Shown here: positions 1-7,702 of the stretch, one piece after another
Position numbering within the stretch: the first letter of the stretch is position 1
How the letters are laid out: each line of letters opens with the position of its first letter
Assembly (NCBI GenBank): GCA_035524095.1
Contig: DATKPK010000137.1
Coordinates: forward strand, 1-17,508
Origin: DATJUF01 sp035524095
GTDB taxonomy: Bacteria; Desulfobacterota; Binatia; Binatales; Binataceae
Reading direction: 5' to 3'
DNA length: 17,508 bases
Translations under genes and position numbers: made by a program
Notes under the pieces: generated by a model
Database searches by the model: none
Seen by the model: the letters and a program-made list of their open reading frames with translations, nothing else
Told to the model about the DNA's origin: nothing

Positions 1-1386
1 CGGGTTCATGCCAAAGCGCGGTGCATGCGAGACTTCCGGGCCAGTCATCTGGAAGCCGCCATCACCGCACAGGACGATTGGCCGCAGGCCGCAGCCGACT
101 TGGGCGCCGAGAGCCGAGGGGACAGCGAAGCCCATCGAGGCGTAAAACCCCTGCGCCAGATAAGTGCCTTGATGAGGCACCCGCACGTCGAGTCCGCCGA
201 ACAGCATATCGCCCGATTCGGCGACCACCATATGCTTCGGGTGCCCGGCCAGGAAATCGTTGACGATTCGCAGGATATCGGCGACCTTGACCGGCGAGGC
301 ATCGAGATCAGCCTCATGACCAGTGGTCAGGTTGCTGACGTAGGTGACGGTCTCCTCGTGTTTACGCAATTCCTGACGCAGCAGCGCTTCGACAAAATCC
401 TGCACGCCGACGTTCTCATAGGTGTGGTACTTGATATCCACCCGGCGATCGACCGCCCATACTGACTTGGCCTGAATGATGTGCGGGGGCTGATTGCCGA
501 AATTCATATCCGTCTTGAGGGCACCGAGATTGAGCACGAAATCCGCCTCATCGACGCGAGCGACAATCGGCGCCGGACTGATCGGGCCGACATGTACGCC
601 CAGATGCAGCGGATGGTCCATCGGAAAAGCGCCTTTGCCGAGGACTGTAGTGAGGACCGGTGCGCACATCCGATTAGCAAGATCGACCAACGCCTGTGAA
701 GCCTTGTAGCGGTGGATTTCGATACCCGCAATGACCACCGGTTTGCGGCTCGCGTTGAACATCGCGGCGGTCTCGCGCGCGGCTTCATCGACTCGGCGCA
801 TGTCCGATTCGGGGAATTGCAAGTGCCCGTCCCATTCGATCAATTCTTCTGGTATCGCGATTTCGCGATCGACCATATCACGATGGATTTCGATATAGCC
901 GGGGCGCTGTTCGGCCCAGACTGCGCGGACGACTTCGTGGAGGCTTTCTGCCGCGGTATGCGGGTCGGTCAGCACGCGAGACGCACAGGTTACTTCTTTG
1001 TAGATGCGATGCTGGGATTCGATTTCTCGCGCCTGATGATGGATAAGAGTGCCGAGCTTACGCTCCTCTTCACCCGGCCCGCCGGAGAAAATGAGCAGCG
1101 GTACACGCTCGGAGAATGATCCAGCGACTGGATTGACCATGTTGTGGCCACCGGCGCCGTAAGTGACGCATATGACTCCGATGTGCCCAGTTGCGCGCGC
1201 ATAACCGTCGGCGGCGAAGCCGACACCCGGTTCATGCGACAACGTCAGAACTTCGAGATCGTGCTGACGCCCGAGAGCGAAGAACAGCTTCAGCGCGAGA
1301 TCACCGGGGATGCCAAAGACGTGCCGTACCCCGATTTTGCGCAGGTAAGCTACCAGGAAGTCTCCGAGTTTCATCTTCCGATTCAC
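1..1386 (-). CDS. Thiamine-diphosphate-dependent 2-keto acid decarboxylase (indolepyruvate/pyruvate decarboxylase-like), 3' end outside window
   Basis: The minus-strand frame is open from 1386 to the left edge, giving 462 residues without a stop; the family is usually about 550, so roughly 100 C-terminal residues lie outside. Seen: an N-terminal ThDP Pyr domain with the catalytic glutamate in HEPG (E52), AADGYAR just after it, a His-His pair (H116-H117, in LIHHQ), a central domain, and the start of the ThDP-binding GDGGFQ motif near residue 441. Spacing of Glu, HH and GDG closely matches pyruvate and indolepyruvate decarboxylases, where the His pair is part of the active site; acetolactate synthases lack it. 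Inferred role: non-oxidative decarboxylation of a 2-keto acid to an aldehyde in the cytoplasm; the substrate cannot be told. The start is GTG 1386, because a GGGGGAGG ribosome site lies 8 bases upstream; ATG 1374 has no spaced site. Divergent from the DUF1232 gene. Confidence 0.85.
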   Translation of the reverse strand, partial: MNRKMKLGDFLVAYLRKIGVRHVFGIPGDLALKLFFALGRQHDLEVLTLSHEPGVGFAADGYARATGHIGVICVTYGAGGHNMVNPVAGSFSERVPLLIFSGGPGEEERKLGTLIHHQAREIESQHRIYKEVTCASRVLTDPHTAAESLHEVVRAVWAEQRPGYIEIHRDMVDREIAIPEELIEWDGHLQFPESDMRRVDEAARETAAMFNASRKPVVIAGIEIHRYKASQALVDLANRMCAPVLTTVLGKGAFPMDHPLHLGVHVGPISPAPIVARVDEADFVLNLGALKTDMNFGNQPPHIIQAKSVWAVDRRVDIKYHTYENVGVQDFVEALLRQELRKHEETVTYVSNLTTGHEADLDASPVKVADILRIVNDFLAGHPKHMVVAESGDMLFGGLDVRVPHQGTYLAQGFYASMGFAVPSALGAQVGCGLRPIVLCGDGGFQMTGPEVSHAPRFGMNP

Positions 1387-1394
1387 TGCACGTG

Positions 1395-1402
1395 CCTCCC
1401 CC
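1395..1402 (-). promoter_or_regulatory. Shine-Dalgarno site that decides the GTG start of the keto acid decarboxylase
   Basis: The minus strand reads GGGGGAGG here, 8 bases before GTG 1386-1384. The in-frame ATG at 1374 has only a GGAAG directly abutting it, which is too close to work. The GTG start adds four residues (MNRK) to the protein. Confidence 0.6.
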
Positions 1403-1525
1403 AATGCCCCTATCGTACCTCAATCCTGAGCGCGGTTATCAAGCTTTGTCGACAGATTTCGAACCGTGTGACCGTAATGCCGCCACCCTTCGGATGTGGT
1501 AGCGTAGCCGTCAGGAGAGGTCGTC

Positions 1526-1840
1526 GTGTGGCGCGAGTTGCTAAGGGCGCGGCTGTTCAGCCCGTTGAAGCTGCAGAAAATGTTGATGCATGCGCCCCGG
1601 TTTATACGGGTCTTCTATCGGCTGATGAAAGACGGCCGGGTCTCGGGGCTGGCCAAGATGGTGCCTCTGCTCGGAATAATGATGCTGATTACGCCGCCTG
1701 CGCTCGAGTTGGATTTTGTTCCAATCATCGGCGAGCTGGATTGGCTGTTGGTGGGTTACCTTACGCTTAAACTCTTCCTCTGGATGTGCCCGCCCGACGT
1801 GGTCCGCGAACATGTGGCCCAAGTCGCGCGAGGTGCCTGA
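1526..1840 (+). CDS. DUF1232 (YkvA-type) small membrane protein
   Basis: 104 residues. The central part, FYRLMKDGRVSGLAK (30-44) followed by TPPALELDFVPIIGELDW (56-73), matches the DUF1232 signature, which normally reads SPIDLIPDFIPVLGxLDD. Two hydrophobic helices (about 45-59 and 73-87) flank it, and the protein ends CPPDVVREHV plus a short tail. Family members are small inner-membrane proteins of unknown function. Start GTG 1526 is preceded by AGGAGAGG (1513-1520) five bases upstream. The stop lies 12 bases before the UPF0182 start, so the two are probably co-transcribed. Odd point: the first aspartate of the usual motif is replaced (TPPAL instead of SPIDL). Confidence 0.8.
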   Translation: MWRELLRARLFSPLKLQKMLMHAPRFIRVFYRLMKDGRVSGLAKMVPLLGIMMLITPPALELDFVPIIGELDWLLVGYLTLKLFLWMCPPDVVREHVAQVARGA

Positions 1841-1852
1841 CCCCCGGATACG

Positions 1853-4600
1853 ATGCGCCCTAGAATTCTGCTCCTGATCCTCGCCGCCGTTCTAATCGCT
1901 GCATTCCTCGTCCTAAGTTTCGCCGACGGCCTGATCGTCGATTTGATGTGGTTTACAGCGCTCGGCTACCGCTCAATCTACACCATCACGTTTTTTGCCG
2001 GGCTTGTGATCTTTGCCGTGGTTTTCACCGTCTCCTTCATCGCATTGGCGGTGAGCGGCTTGATCGCGCTGGGATCGAGCCGGGAACGCGAACGGTTGCG
2101 GGTGGTGCGCCGTCCGGAGCAGATGGCCGAGGTCAATCTTCCCGAGATAATCCGGGCGCTAGGGGATCGGGTACCTTGGAAATGGCTGGTCCTGGCAGCG
2201 GCTTTGGGCCTGTCATTATTCGTTGGGTACGGCGAGGCTTCAAACTGGCCCGTTTATCTGAAAGCGTTTTACGCCGTCCCATTTGGGATCAAGGAACCGG
2301 CCTTCGACCGTGACGTTGGCTTTTACGTCTTCACAATGCCGTTGCTCGAAGAGTTGCGGGACCTTTTCCTGATCATATTGATCCTGGCTACTGTGGTGGC
2401 AGGCGCCGTCTATTGGATTCGCGGGTCGCTCGACTTCCGTGAGTCACCGCCACAGGTGAGTCCACCGTGTGCCGCGCATCTGTCGGCGTTGCTCGGTTTC
2501 TTTTTTGTTCAGCGAGCATTCAGCTACTGGATCGCCCGTTACGCTCTCACGTTGCATTCCGACGGGGTAGTGTTCGGACTGCGCTATGTCGATCACATCC
2601 TGTGGCAGCCGGGTCTTTGGCTGCTGGTGGTACTGGCGCTCTTCGCAGCAGCCGTTTGCTTTGCGAATGTGCGCGAGCGCGGCCTTAGGCTGCCGGTCGC
2701 GGCGGCTGCGCTGCTATTCGCGCCAGCGATCGTGCTCAGCCTGCTGCAGCCCGTGATTGAGCGGCTGTGGGTCAAGCCCGATGAACTGCGGGTCGAACAG
2801 CCCTACTTGGAGCGCAATATCGAGATGACTCGGCGCGCCTATCAGCTTGACGGAGTCGACGTTAAGCCGTTCGCTGGCTTGGGCCAGCTTACGCCTGCTT
2901 CGCTCACCGAGGATTCAGCCACGATAAAGAATATCCGTCTCTGGGATCCCCGCCCGCTGATCGCGACCTACAAGCAGTTGCAGGAAATCCGCCTCTACTA
3001 CGACTTCCACGGCGTCGATATCGACCGCTATTGGATTAACGGCGAGTACACCGAGATGATGCTGTCCGGGCGCGAACTCGATCCTGATTTGCTGCCCGCC
3101 GAAGCACAAACCTGGGTTAACCGCCATTTAAAATTCACGCATGGTTACGGCCTCGTGATGAGTCCGGTGAATGTCAAAGACCGCGAAGGACTACCGATCC
3201 TTGCGATCAAGAATATCCCTCCGGCATCCACCACTGGTTTTGATGTGACGCAACCGCGCATTTACTATGGCGAGGAAACGAATTCCTATGTGGTCGTTAA
3301 GGGCGAAACACCCGAATTCGATTATCCACGCGGCAATGACAACGTTTACGATTTTTACAAAGGCAGCGGCGGCGTGCCAATCAGCGGCCTGCTGCACCGT
3401 ATTCTCTTAAGTTTCTATTTTCGCGACATCAACTTGCTGGTGACTGGTAATATTGGTCCGGGCAGCGAAATCATGCTGCGCCGCAATATCAGCGAGCGCG
3501 TGGCCTATGTCGCGCCCTTTCTCAATCAGGACAGCGATCCATACTTGGTCGTGCATGACGGCGGCCTTTACTGGATTCTCGATTGTTACACCACGAGCGA
3601 TCACTACCCGTACTCGCAAACCAATGGCAACCAGATCAACTATATTCGCAATTCCGTCAAGGCAGTTATCAATGCCTATGACGGCGCCACTGATTTTTAT
3701 GTCTCCAATCCTGAAGATCCGATAATCCGGACCTGGGAACGAATCTATCCCGGGACCTTCAAGGCAATGAGCGACATGCCGCCGGACTTGCACGCACACA
3801 TTCGCTATCCTGAAGATTTCTTCCTCATTCAGGCCGATATCTACCGAACTTATCATATGACTGATCCCACAGTCTTCTATAACAAAGAGGACTTGTGGAG
3901 TTTCCCGCGCGAAAATTACTCCGATGAGACCATGCAGATGCAGCCTTATTATGTGATTATGCGGTTGCCCGGCGAGGCTACTGACGAATATGTCCTGATG
4001 TTGCCGATGGTGCCTCAGGGCCGCGACAATATGATTTCGTGGCTTGCCGCGCGCTGTGATGGCGCAGACTATGGACATCTATTTGAGTTCGCCTTTTCCA
4101 AAGATCGGCTCTTTTACGGTCCCTATCAGATCCAGGCACTGATCAACCAGAACCCCGAGATCTCGCAACAATACTCACTCTGGAATCAGATGGGTTCCAA
4201 GGTGATACTGGGTAATCTCCTGGTTTTCCCGATTGAAGATTCACTACTGTATGTAGAGCCGCTATACATCCGTGCAGCCGACGGGCAACTCCCGGAATTG
4301 AAGCGGGTGATCGCCGCATATGGCGGCCGCACTGTGATGGGCGTCGATCTCCCCAGCACCCTGGCGTCGCTATTTAAGGGGTATGAGGGAGTTACCGCAC
4401 CGGCTGCTGCAGCGGCGGAAGCGTCAGCGCATGCGAATCCATCAAGCTCGGTGCCGGCTACACTGGCGCCTGGAGCCGCCGCTGCGGATTATCGCGCCGC
4501 GTTAGAGGCGCTCCGAAGCGGGGACTGGACTGGTTTTGGTGGCGCTATGCAGAAGCTTGGGCAGGCGCTGGGCCAGCCCGGCGGTAGTCCATCGCCGTAG
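1853..4600 (+). CDS. UPF0182 (COG1615) family large membrane protein
   Basis: 915 residues, full family length. Hydrophobic segments at about 5-24, 42-73, 111-126, 170-189, 207-228, 253-272 and 280-300 give seven probable membrane passes, as in the family. A large soluble region follows, probably extracytoplasmic. Family motifs seen in order: FDRDVGFYVF (151-160), PYLERNIEMTRRAY, NIRLWDPRPL, YDFHGVDIDRY, INYIRNSVKAV, RYPEDFF, PYYVIMRLPGE, LLYVEPLYIRA. The molecular function of UPF0182 is not known. The C-terminus (from about residue 845) is an Ala/Pro/Ser-rich low-complexity linker followed by a short helix (YRAALEALRSGDW), also usual in the family. No strong ribosome site precedes ATG 1853, so translational coupling to the upstream gene 12 bases away is plausible. 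The kinase gene starts 25 bases after the stop. I see no frameshift. Confidence 0.9.
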   Translation: MRPRILLLILAAVLIAAFLVLSFADGLIVDLMWFTALGYRSIYTITFFAGLVIFAVVFTVSFIALAVSGLIALGSSRERERLRVVRRPEQMAEVNLPEIIRALGDRVPWKWLVLAAALGLSLFVGYGEASNWPVYLKAFYAVPFGIKEPAFDRDVGFYVFTMPLLEELRDLFLIILILATVVAGAVYWIRGSLDFRESPPQVSPPCAAHLSALLGFFFVQRAFSYWIARYALTLHSDGVVFGLRYVDHILWQPGLWLLVVLALFAAAVCFANVRERGLRLPVAAAALLFAPAIVLSLLQPVIERLWVKPDELRVEQPYLERNIEMTRRAYQLDGVDVKPFAGLGQLTPASLTEDSATIKNIRLWDPRPLIATYKQLQEIRLYYDFHGVDIDRYWINGEYTEMMLSGRELDPDLLPAEAQTWVNRHLKFTHGYGLVMSPVNVKDREGLPILAIKNIPPASTTGFDVTQPRIYYGEETNSYVVVKGETPEFDYPRGNDNVYDFYKGSGGVPISGLLHRILLSFYFRDINLLVTGNIGPGSEIMLRRNISERVAYVAPFLNQDSDPYLVVHDGGLYWILDCYTTSDHYPYSQTNGNQINYIRNSVKAVINAYDGATDFYVSNPEDPIIRTWERIYPGTFKAMSDMPPDLHAHIRYPEDFFLIQADIYRTYHMTDPTVFYNKEDLWSFPRENYSDETMQMQPYYVIMRLPGEATDEYVLMLPMVPQGRDNMISWLAARCDGADYGHLFEFAFSKDRLFYGPYQIQALINQNPEISQQYSLWNQMGSKVILGNLLVFPIEDSLLYVEPLYIRAADGQLPELKRVIAAYGGRTVMGVDLPSTLASLFKGYEGVTAPAAAAAEASAHANPSSSVPATLAPGAAAADYRAALEALRSGDWTGFGGAMQKLGQALGQPGGSPSP

Positions 4601-4625
4601 AAAAGAGGACTATCAAGGAAGGGGG

Positions 4626-6269
4626 GTGAGGAAAGCAACGTCAAAGGGGGCGACGGCAATCGGGCCGGGACGCGAAGGTACGTCGGAAGATCGTCTTCGG
4701 GTTGAAGCCGCTCATATCGCACAGACGGCGCTGGAAGGCTGTGCGGGCGTTGGATGTCTCGTCGGGTGGCAGCATCCCACCGATTCCGGCGAGGTTAGGC
4801 TTCCCGCGGAAGGCCCTCGCGATACCCTGATTGATCGGCTACTCGCGATCAGCCACCGCATGAATCTTCCTGCGAATGCGGAGGCGCTCACCGGCTCAGG
4901 TGCCCTGTCAATCTCAATCCTGGGACCCGACGACCTCTTGCCCCTCATTCACGCTTACCGAAATGATGACCGACCGAACGATTCAGCTATAGCCATCGGC
5001 CGAACCGCTGACGCTCGCGCGCATGTGCTGTTGACAGCCCCGGCTCGCGGGTCGGGGTCAACCGTGACATGGTTAGCCAGTCTGGCTTTGCGCGCGATGC
5101 TCAACCGGCTCGAAGCCGACATCGAGCATGACTTGGGCGATTTTTGGCGCGATCGCGCCACCGCCAACGGTGCGAAGCTGGCAGCGATGGTGCGTACGTC
5201 AAAGACTTCCGCCGCTCATGCACAAGCGCTCGAGTCGGGGATTGCCACCTTGCCGAGACTGCGGACCGCGGACCGTTTCAATGGCCTCGGCTCGGTCATC
5301 GCGGGCGAGGGGCCCTTTGCGGCTTGGATCGTTGGAGTAAGCGATCAAGAGCAGTGGAAGGTCGCCGCAGCGTCGGGCGTGCTTGTGCCATCCGCGCCAT
5401 TCAAGAAAGAGAGCGCGATGGCGGCTTGTTGCGTGCAGCGCATGACGATTGTTCGGACTCGCGAGAATGAGGGCGCGGTCGTTTATGCGGAAGATCGGCT
5501 TTTCGCGCGGTTTGCTGCTTATCTTTGTGCGCCTTTTGATGGAGGCGCGATCGCCCTCGCGTCCCGCGAGCTGATTGATCAGTCAACGATCGGACGTGTG
5601 GAGAGTCTCGTCGCCCGGGTCAATCCCATGATCCGAAGCTGGTTGCTGGAAGCTGAGACCCAGCGGTTGCGTACTTTGGTGCAGAATCTGGGGCTCCGGA
5701 TGTTCGCGGCAGCTGACACCGAACGTGCCCGAATCGCGCGCGACTTACACGACCATCAGGCGCAACTAATGGCGGCAGCGCGTGTCGCAATTGAAGCAGG
5801 TCCTGACGAAGCTCGCTCCGTCTTCAAGCAGGTCGAAGAGGCTTTGCGCTTGCGCGTCCGCGAACTCAGGCCGGCGACGCTCGGACGGACGCCGCTCGCT
5901 GAAGCGTTGAAGTATGAGCTGCGCCGGCTGGCCGAAGCTGGCATTAAAGGCCGCCTGCTCCATCCGGATCAAATGAATAAGCTGACCCGGACGTTGCAGC
6001 AGTTATGTTATCAGGTCGCGCGCGAAGCACTGGCCAATGTCATTCGCCATGCGGGCGCGAGCCGCGTCACGATTGATGTGGTCAAACGGGGCAGCCAGGT
6101 GCGACTTTCAATTCGTGACAACGGTCGCGGTATTCCGGCCACCTCTGGCACTGGTGGTATCGGCCTTAAGGGTTTACGCGAGCGAATCGAGTTGATGGGT
6201 GGCAAACTCCGAGTCGAATCAGAACCGGGCTCGACCCGGCTGATCGCGGAACTCTCGGAACCGGCGTGA
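4626..6269 (+). CDS. Cytoplasmic sensor histidine kinase, NarX/DegS (HisKA_3) type
   Basis: 547 residues from GTG 4626, preceded by AAGGAAGG and a G run; the upstream in-frame codons overlap the UPF0182 gene. There is no signal peptide or membrane helix. Residues 1-340 are a sensor region I cannot assign with confidence; its size and alternating helix/strand pattern would fit two GAF-like domains. A helix (about 340-366) leads into the HisKA_3 phosphoacceptor box ERARIARDLHDHQAQ with His375 and the HDxxxQ arrangement linked to phosphatase activity in this family. The HATPase_c domain follows: N-box EALANVIRHAG (N471), DNGRG (498-502), and GIGLKGLRERI. Known role of the family: autophosphorylation, then phosphotransfer to a NarL/FixJ regulator, which here is encoded immediately downstream with a 4-base overlap. 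The signal is unknown. Several cysteines occur in the sensor region (39, 44, 268, 269, 301); a redox role would be speculation. Confidence 0.88.
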   Translation: MRKATSKGATAIGPGREGTSEDRLRVEAAHIAQTALEGCAGVGCLVGWQHPTDSGEVRLPAEGPRDTLIDRLLAISHRMNLPANAEALTGSGALSISILGPDDLLPLIHAYRNDDRPNDSAIAIGRTADARAHVLLTAPARGSGSTVTWLASLALRAMLNRLEADIEHDLGDFWRDRATANGAKLAAMVRTSKTSAAHAQALESGIATLPRLRTADRFNGLGSVIAGEGPFAAWIVGVSDQEQWKVAAASGVLVPSAPFKKESAMAACCVQRMTIVRTRENEGAVVYAEDRLFARFAAYLCAPFDGGAIALASRELIDQSTIGRVESLVARVNPMIRSWLLEAETQRLRTLVQNLGLRMFAAADTERARIARDLHDHQAQLMAAARVAIEAGPDEARSVFKQVEEALRLRVRELRPATLGRTPLAEALKYELRRLAEAGIKGRLLHPDQMNKLTRTLQQLCYQVAREALANVIRHAGASRVTIDVVKRGSQVRLSIRDNGRGIPATSGTGGIGLKGLRERIELMGGKLRVESEPGSTRLIAELSEPA

Positions 6270-6925
6270 GCAGTCAGCCGATTCGCGTGTTGCTGGCGGA
6301 TGACCATCCGATCTTCCTGGCGTCACTGCGTGCCCTGCTGGAACGCCATGGTTACTTGATCGTCGGCGAGGCAACTAGCGGCGAGGAGGCGATTCCACTC
6401 GCTGCCCGGTTCCATCCCCAGGTTGTCATTATGGATCTTGAAATGCCGGGGCTCGGTGGCCTCGCCTCAATCCCTCGGATTCGCGCGGCTGCGCCCGCCT
6501 CGAGCATCCTGATTCTCAGCGCGCATGACGAGCCGTTCGACGTCATCGAAGCGCTATCGGAGTCCGGCGCCGATGGCTATCTGGTGAAAGGTGATGCGCC
6601 CGAGGAGCTACTTAATGCGATGCGGGCGGCGACCAATGGCAAGCGCTATCTGAGTTCGTCGGTCGCTCCTATCCTGCTGAGCCGCCTCAAACGTCTGCCT
6701 AAAGGCACGAACGCGTCCAATGCTCCGGGTCTGACACGGCGCGAGCGCGAAGTGCTGAGGCTGATCGGTCAAGGGGTTCCTACCAAAGAGATCGCACAAC
6801 GGCTGGGTATCAGCCCCAAGACCACACAAGTTCATAGTGAGAATATCCGCATGAAGCTTAATCTCCATTCGATTGCGGAAATGGTCCGGTATGCGATTAA
6901 GCATCGGATTGTGAAGCTGGAATGA
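6266..6925 (+). CDS. NarL/FixJ-family response regulator (REC + LuxR-type HTH)
   Basis: 219 residues. The REC domain (about 5-122) shows the acidic pair D12-D13, phosphoacceptor D57 in VIMDLEMPG, S85 in LILSAHD and K108 in YLVKGD, so all receiver residues are present. A short linker leads to a GerE/LuxR HTH (about 156-214): LTRREREVLRLIGQG, TKEIAQRLGIS, then a recognition helix KTTQVHSENIRMKL. GTG 6266 overlaps the kinase stop as GTGA, the usual sign of translational coupling, so the two proteins form a cognate pair. Expected action: phosphorylation by the kinase, dimerisation and DNA binding. Targets cannot be read from the sequence; the UPF0182 operon or the downstream VOC gene are candidates by proximity only. 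Confidence 0.92.
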   Translation: MSSQPIRVLLADDHPIFLASLRALLERHGYLIVGEATSGEEAIPLAARFHPQVVIMDLEMPGLGGLASIPRIRAAAPASSILILSAHDEPFDVIEALSESGADGYLVKGDAPEELLNAMRAATNGKRYLSSSVAPILLSRLKRLPKGTNASNAPGLTRREREVLRLIGQGVPTKEIAQRLGISPKTTQVHSENIRMKLNLHSIAEMVRYAIKHRIVKLE

Positions 6926-6973
6926 CCCAGCGGGTAAATGCGTCAACAGGTTCAGTCTGCGGTTTCAATTACC

Positions 6974-7005
6974 GGGTGCGCGATGCTAGTTAGAAGCAGG
7001 CACCC
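6974..7005. repeat. Inverted repeat GGGTGC/GCACCC upstream of the VOC gene
   Basis: Arms GGGTGC (6974-6979) and GCACCC (7000-7005) enclose 20 bases that hold a second small GCT/AGC pairing. The repeat lies in the 116-base gap between the response regulator and the VOC gene. No T-run follows, so it is not an obvious intrinsic terminator. Arms this short are common by chance. Confidence 0.25.
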
Positions 7006-7041
7006 ATCAGTCGCGGGTCAGACCATCGGAGGTTTTAGGCT

Positions 7042-7590
7042 ATGCAAGGCAAAGGCGTGCATCATCTGGGACTGGCGACACTTGATATCGATCGCACCAT
7101 TGATTTCTACACCAGCAATCTCGGCTGGAAGGTGGCGTGGTGCGACGTGCTTGAACCGCCCGGCGGCGGACGAATCAAACATGCGTTCCTCGACACTGGC
7201 GACGGTACGCTGGTGGCCTTCATGTGCCCAGAAAAAGTCACGGGCATACCGCAGGAGTTCAAGACCGATATAAACAGTGCCCAGAACCTGCCACCGGCCT
7301 TCTATCATTTTGCGTTTGAGGCAGATTCGGTTGAAGACCTCGAGCATCGGCGCGCCGAATTATTGGCCAAAGGCGTCGACGTGACACCGGTGGTCGACCA
7401 TGAATGGTGCCGCTCCATCTATTTCAACGACCCGAATGGCCTGCTGCTCGAATACTGCTTCACCGTCCGTGAGTTCAACGACGACGACAAGATCATGAAG
7501 CATCGTGATCAGCCGGGTCCGATGGTGAGCAATCCAGAGGATGCGAAGAAGGTTCGCGCCAAACTACTCGGAACCAGTCCGCGAGTTTGA
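7042..7590 (+). CDS. VOC-fold (glyoxalase/dioxygenase superfamily) protein
   Basis: 182 residues, one two-module VOC domain. Module 1 begins GVHHLGLATLDIDRTIDFY (5-23) with a candidate metal ligand at H8. Module 2 has FYHFAFEADSVEDLEHRRAE (H89) and ends in IYFNDPNGLLLEYCF with E137. These His/His/Glu positions are the usual metal ligands of the fold. Family members include lactoylglutathione lyases, methylmalonyl-CoA epimerases, extradiol dioxygenases and fosfomycin-type resistance proteins, and nothing here picks one. The C-terminal tail (about 145-182) is charged and lies outside the core fold. ATG 7042 has GGAGG at 7028-7032. The nitroreductase gene follows after 112 bases on the same strand. 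Confidence 0.85.
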   Translation: MQGKGVHHLGLATLDIDRTIDFYTSNLGWKVAWCDVLEPPGGGRIKHAFLDTGDGTLVAFMCPEKVTGIPQEFKTDINSAQNLPPAFYHFAFEADSVEDLEHRRAELLAKGVDVTPVVDHEWCRSIYFNDPNGLLLEYCFTVREFNDDDKIMKHRDQPGPMVSNPEDAKKVRAKLLGTSPRV

Positions 7591-7678
7591 GCCTCGGCTC
7601 GGCGATGCAATTATTAGATAAAGCGGTCGCCGGTTCGTTGCAGGGCGTCCATGAGGTTTTGAGCGTGAAACTCTGCGG

Positions 7679-7691
7679 GACTGCCGCAGTC
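7679..7691. promoter_or_regulatory. 13-base palindrome abutting the nitroreductase ribosome site
   Basis: GACTGC, one base, then GCAGTC forms a perfect palindrome directly before the AAGGG ribosome site (from 7692). An alternative overlapping hairpin is CTGCGG (7673-7678) with CCGCAG (7684-7689). Either a protein-binding site or a translation-affecting hairpin is possible. Six-base arms occur by chance a few times in a window this size. Confidence 0.3.
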
Positions 7692-7702
7692 AAGGGAATC
7701 CG

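Noticed and set aside
712..1119. Plus-strand open frame of 135 codons
   Set aside because: Antisense shadow of the keto acid decarboxylase; the minus strand carries the conserved active-site motifs.
1412..1442. Promoter-like TTGATA and TACGAT on the minus strand before the decarboxylase
   Set aside because: The spacer is 19 bases and both elements are imperfect; too weak to annotate.
1144..1770. Plus-strand open frame of 208 codons overlapping the decarboxylase N-terminus and the DUF1232 gene
   Set aside because: It lies antisense to clearly conserved decarboxylase sequence and in another frame of DUF1232, with no ribosome site or family-like sequence.
3407..4078. Minus-strand open frame of 223 codons inside the UPF0182 gene
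   Set aside because: The plus strand here encodes conserved UPF0182 motifs; the antisense frame has no recognisable features.
4380..4520. Ala/Pro/Ser-rich stretch at the end of UPF0182 as a possible frameshift or repeat
   Set aside because: Such a low-complexity linker before a short terminal helix is normal in this family, and the frame is continuous.
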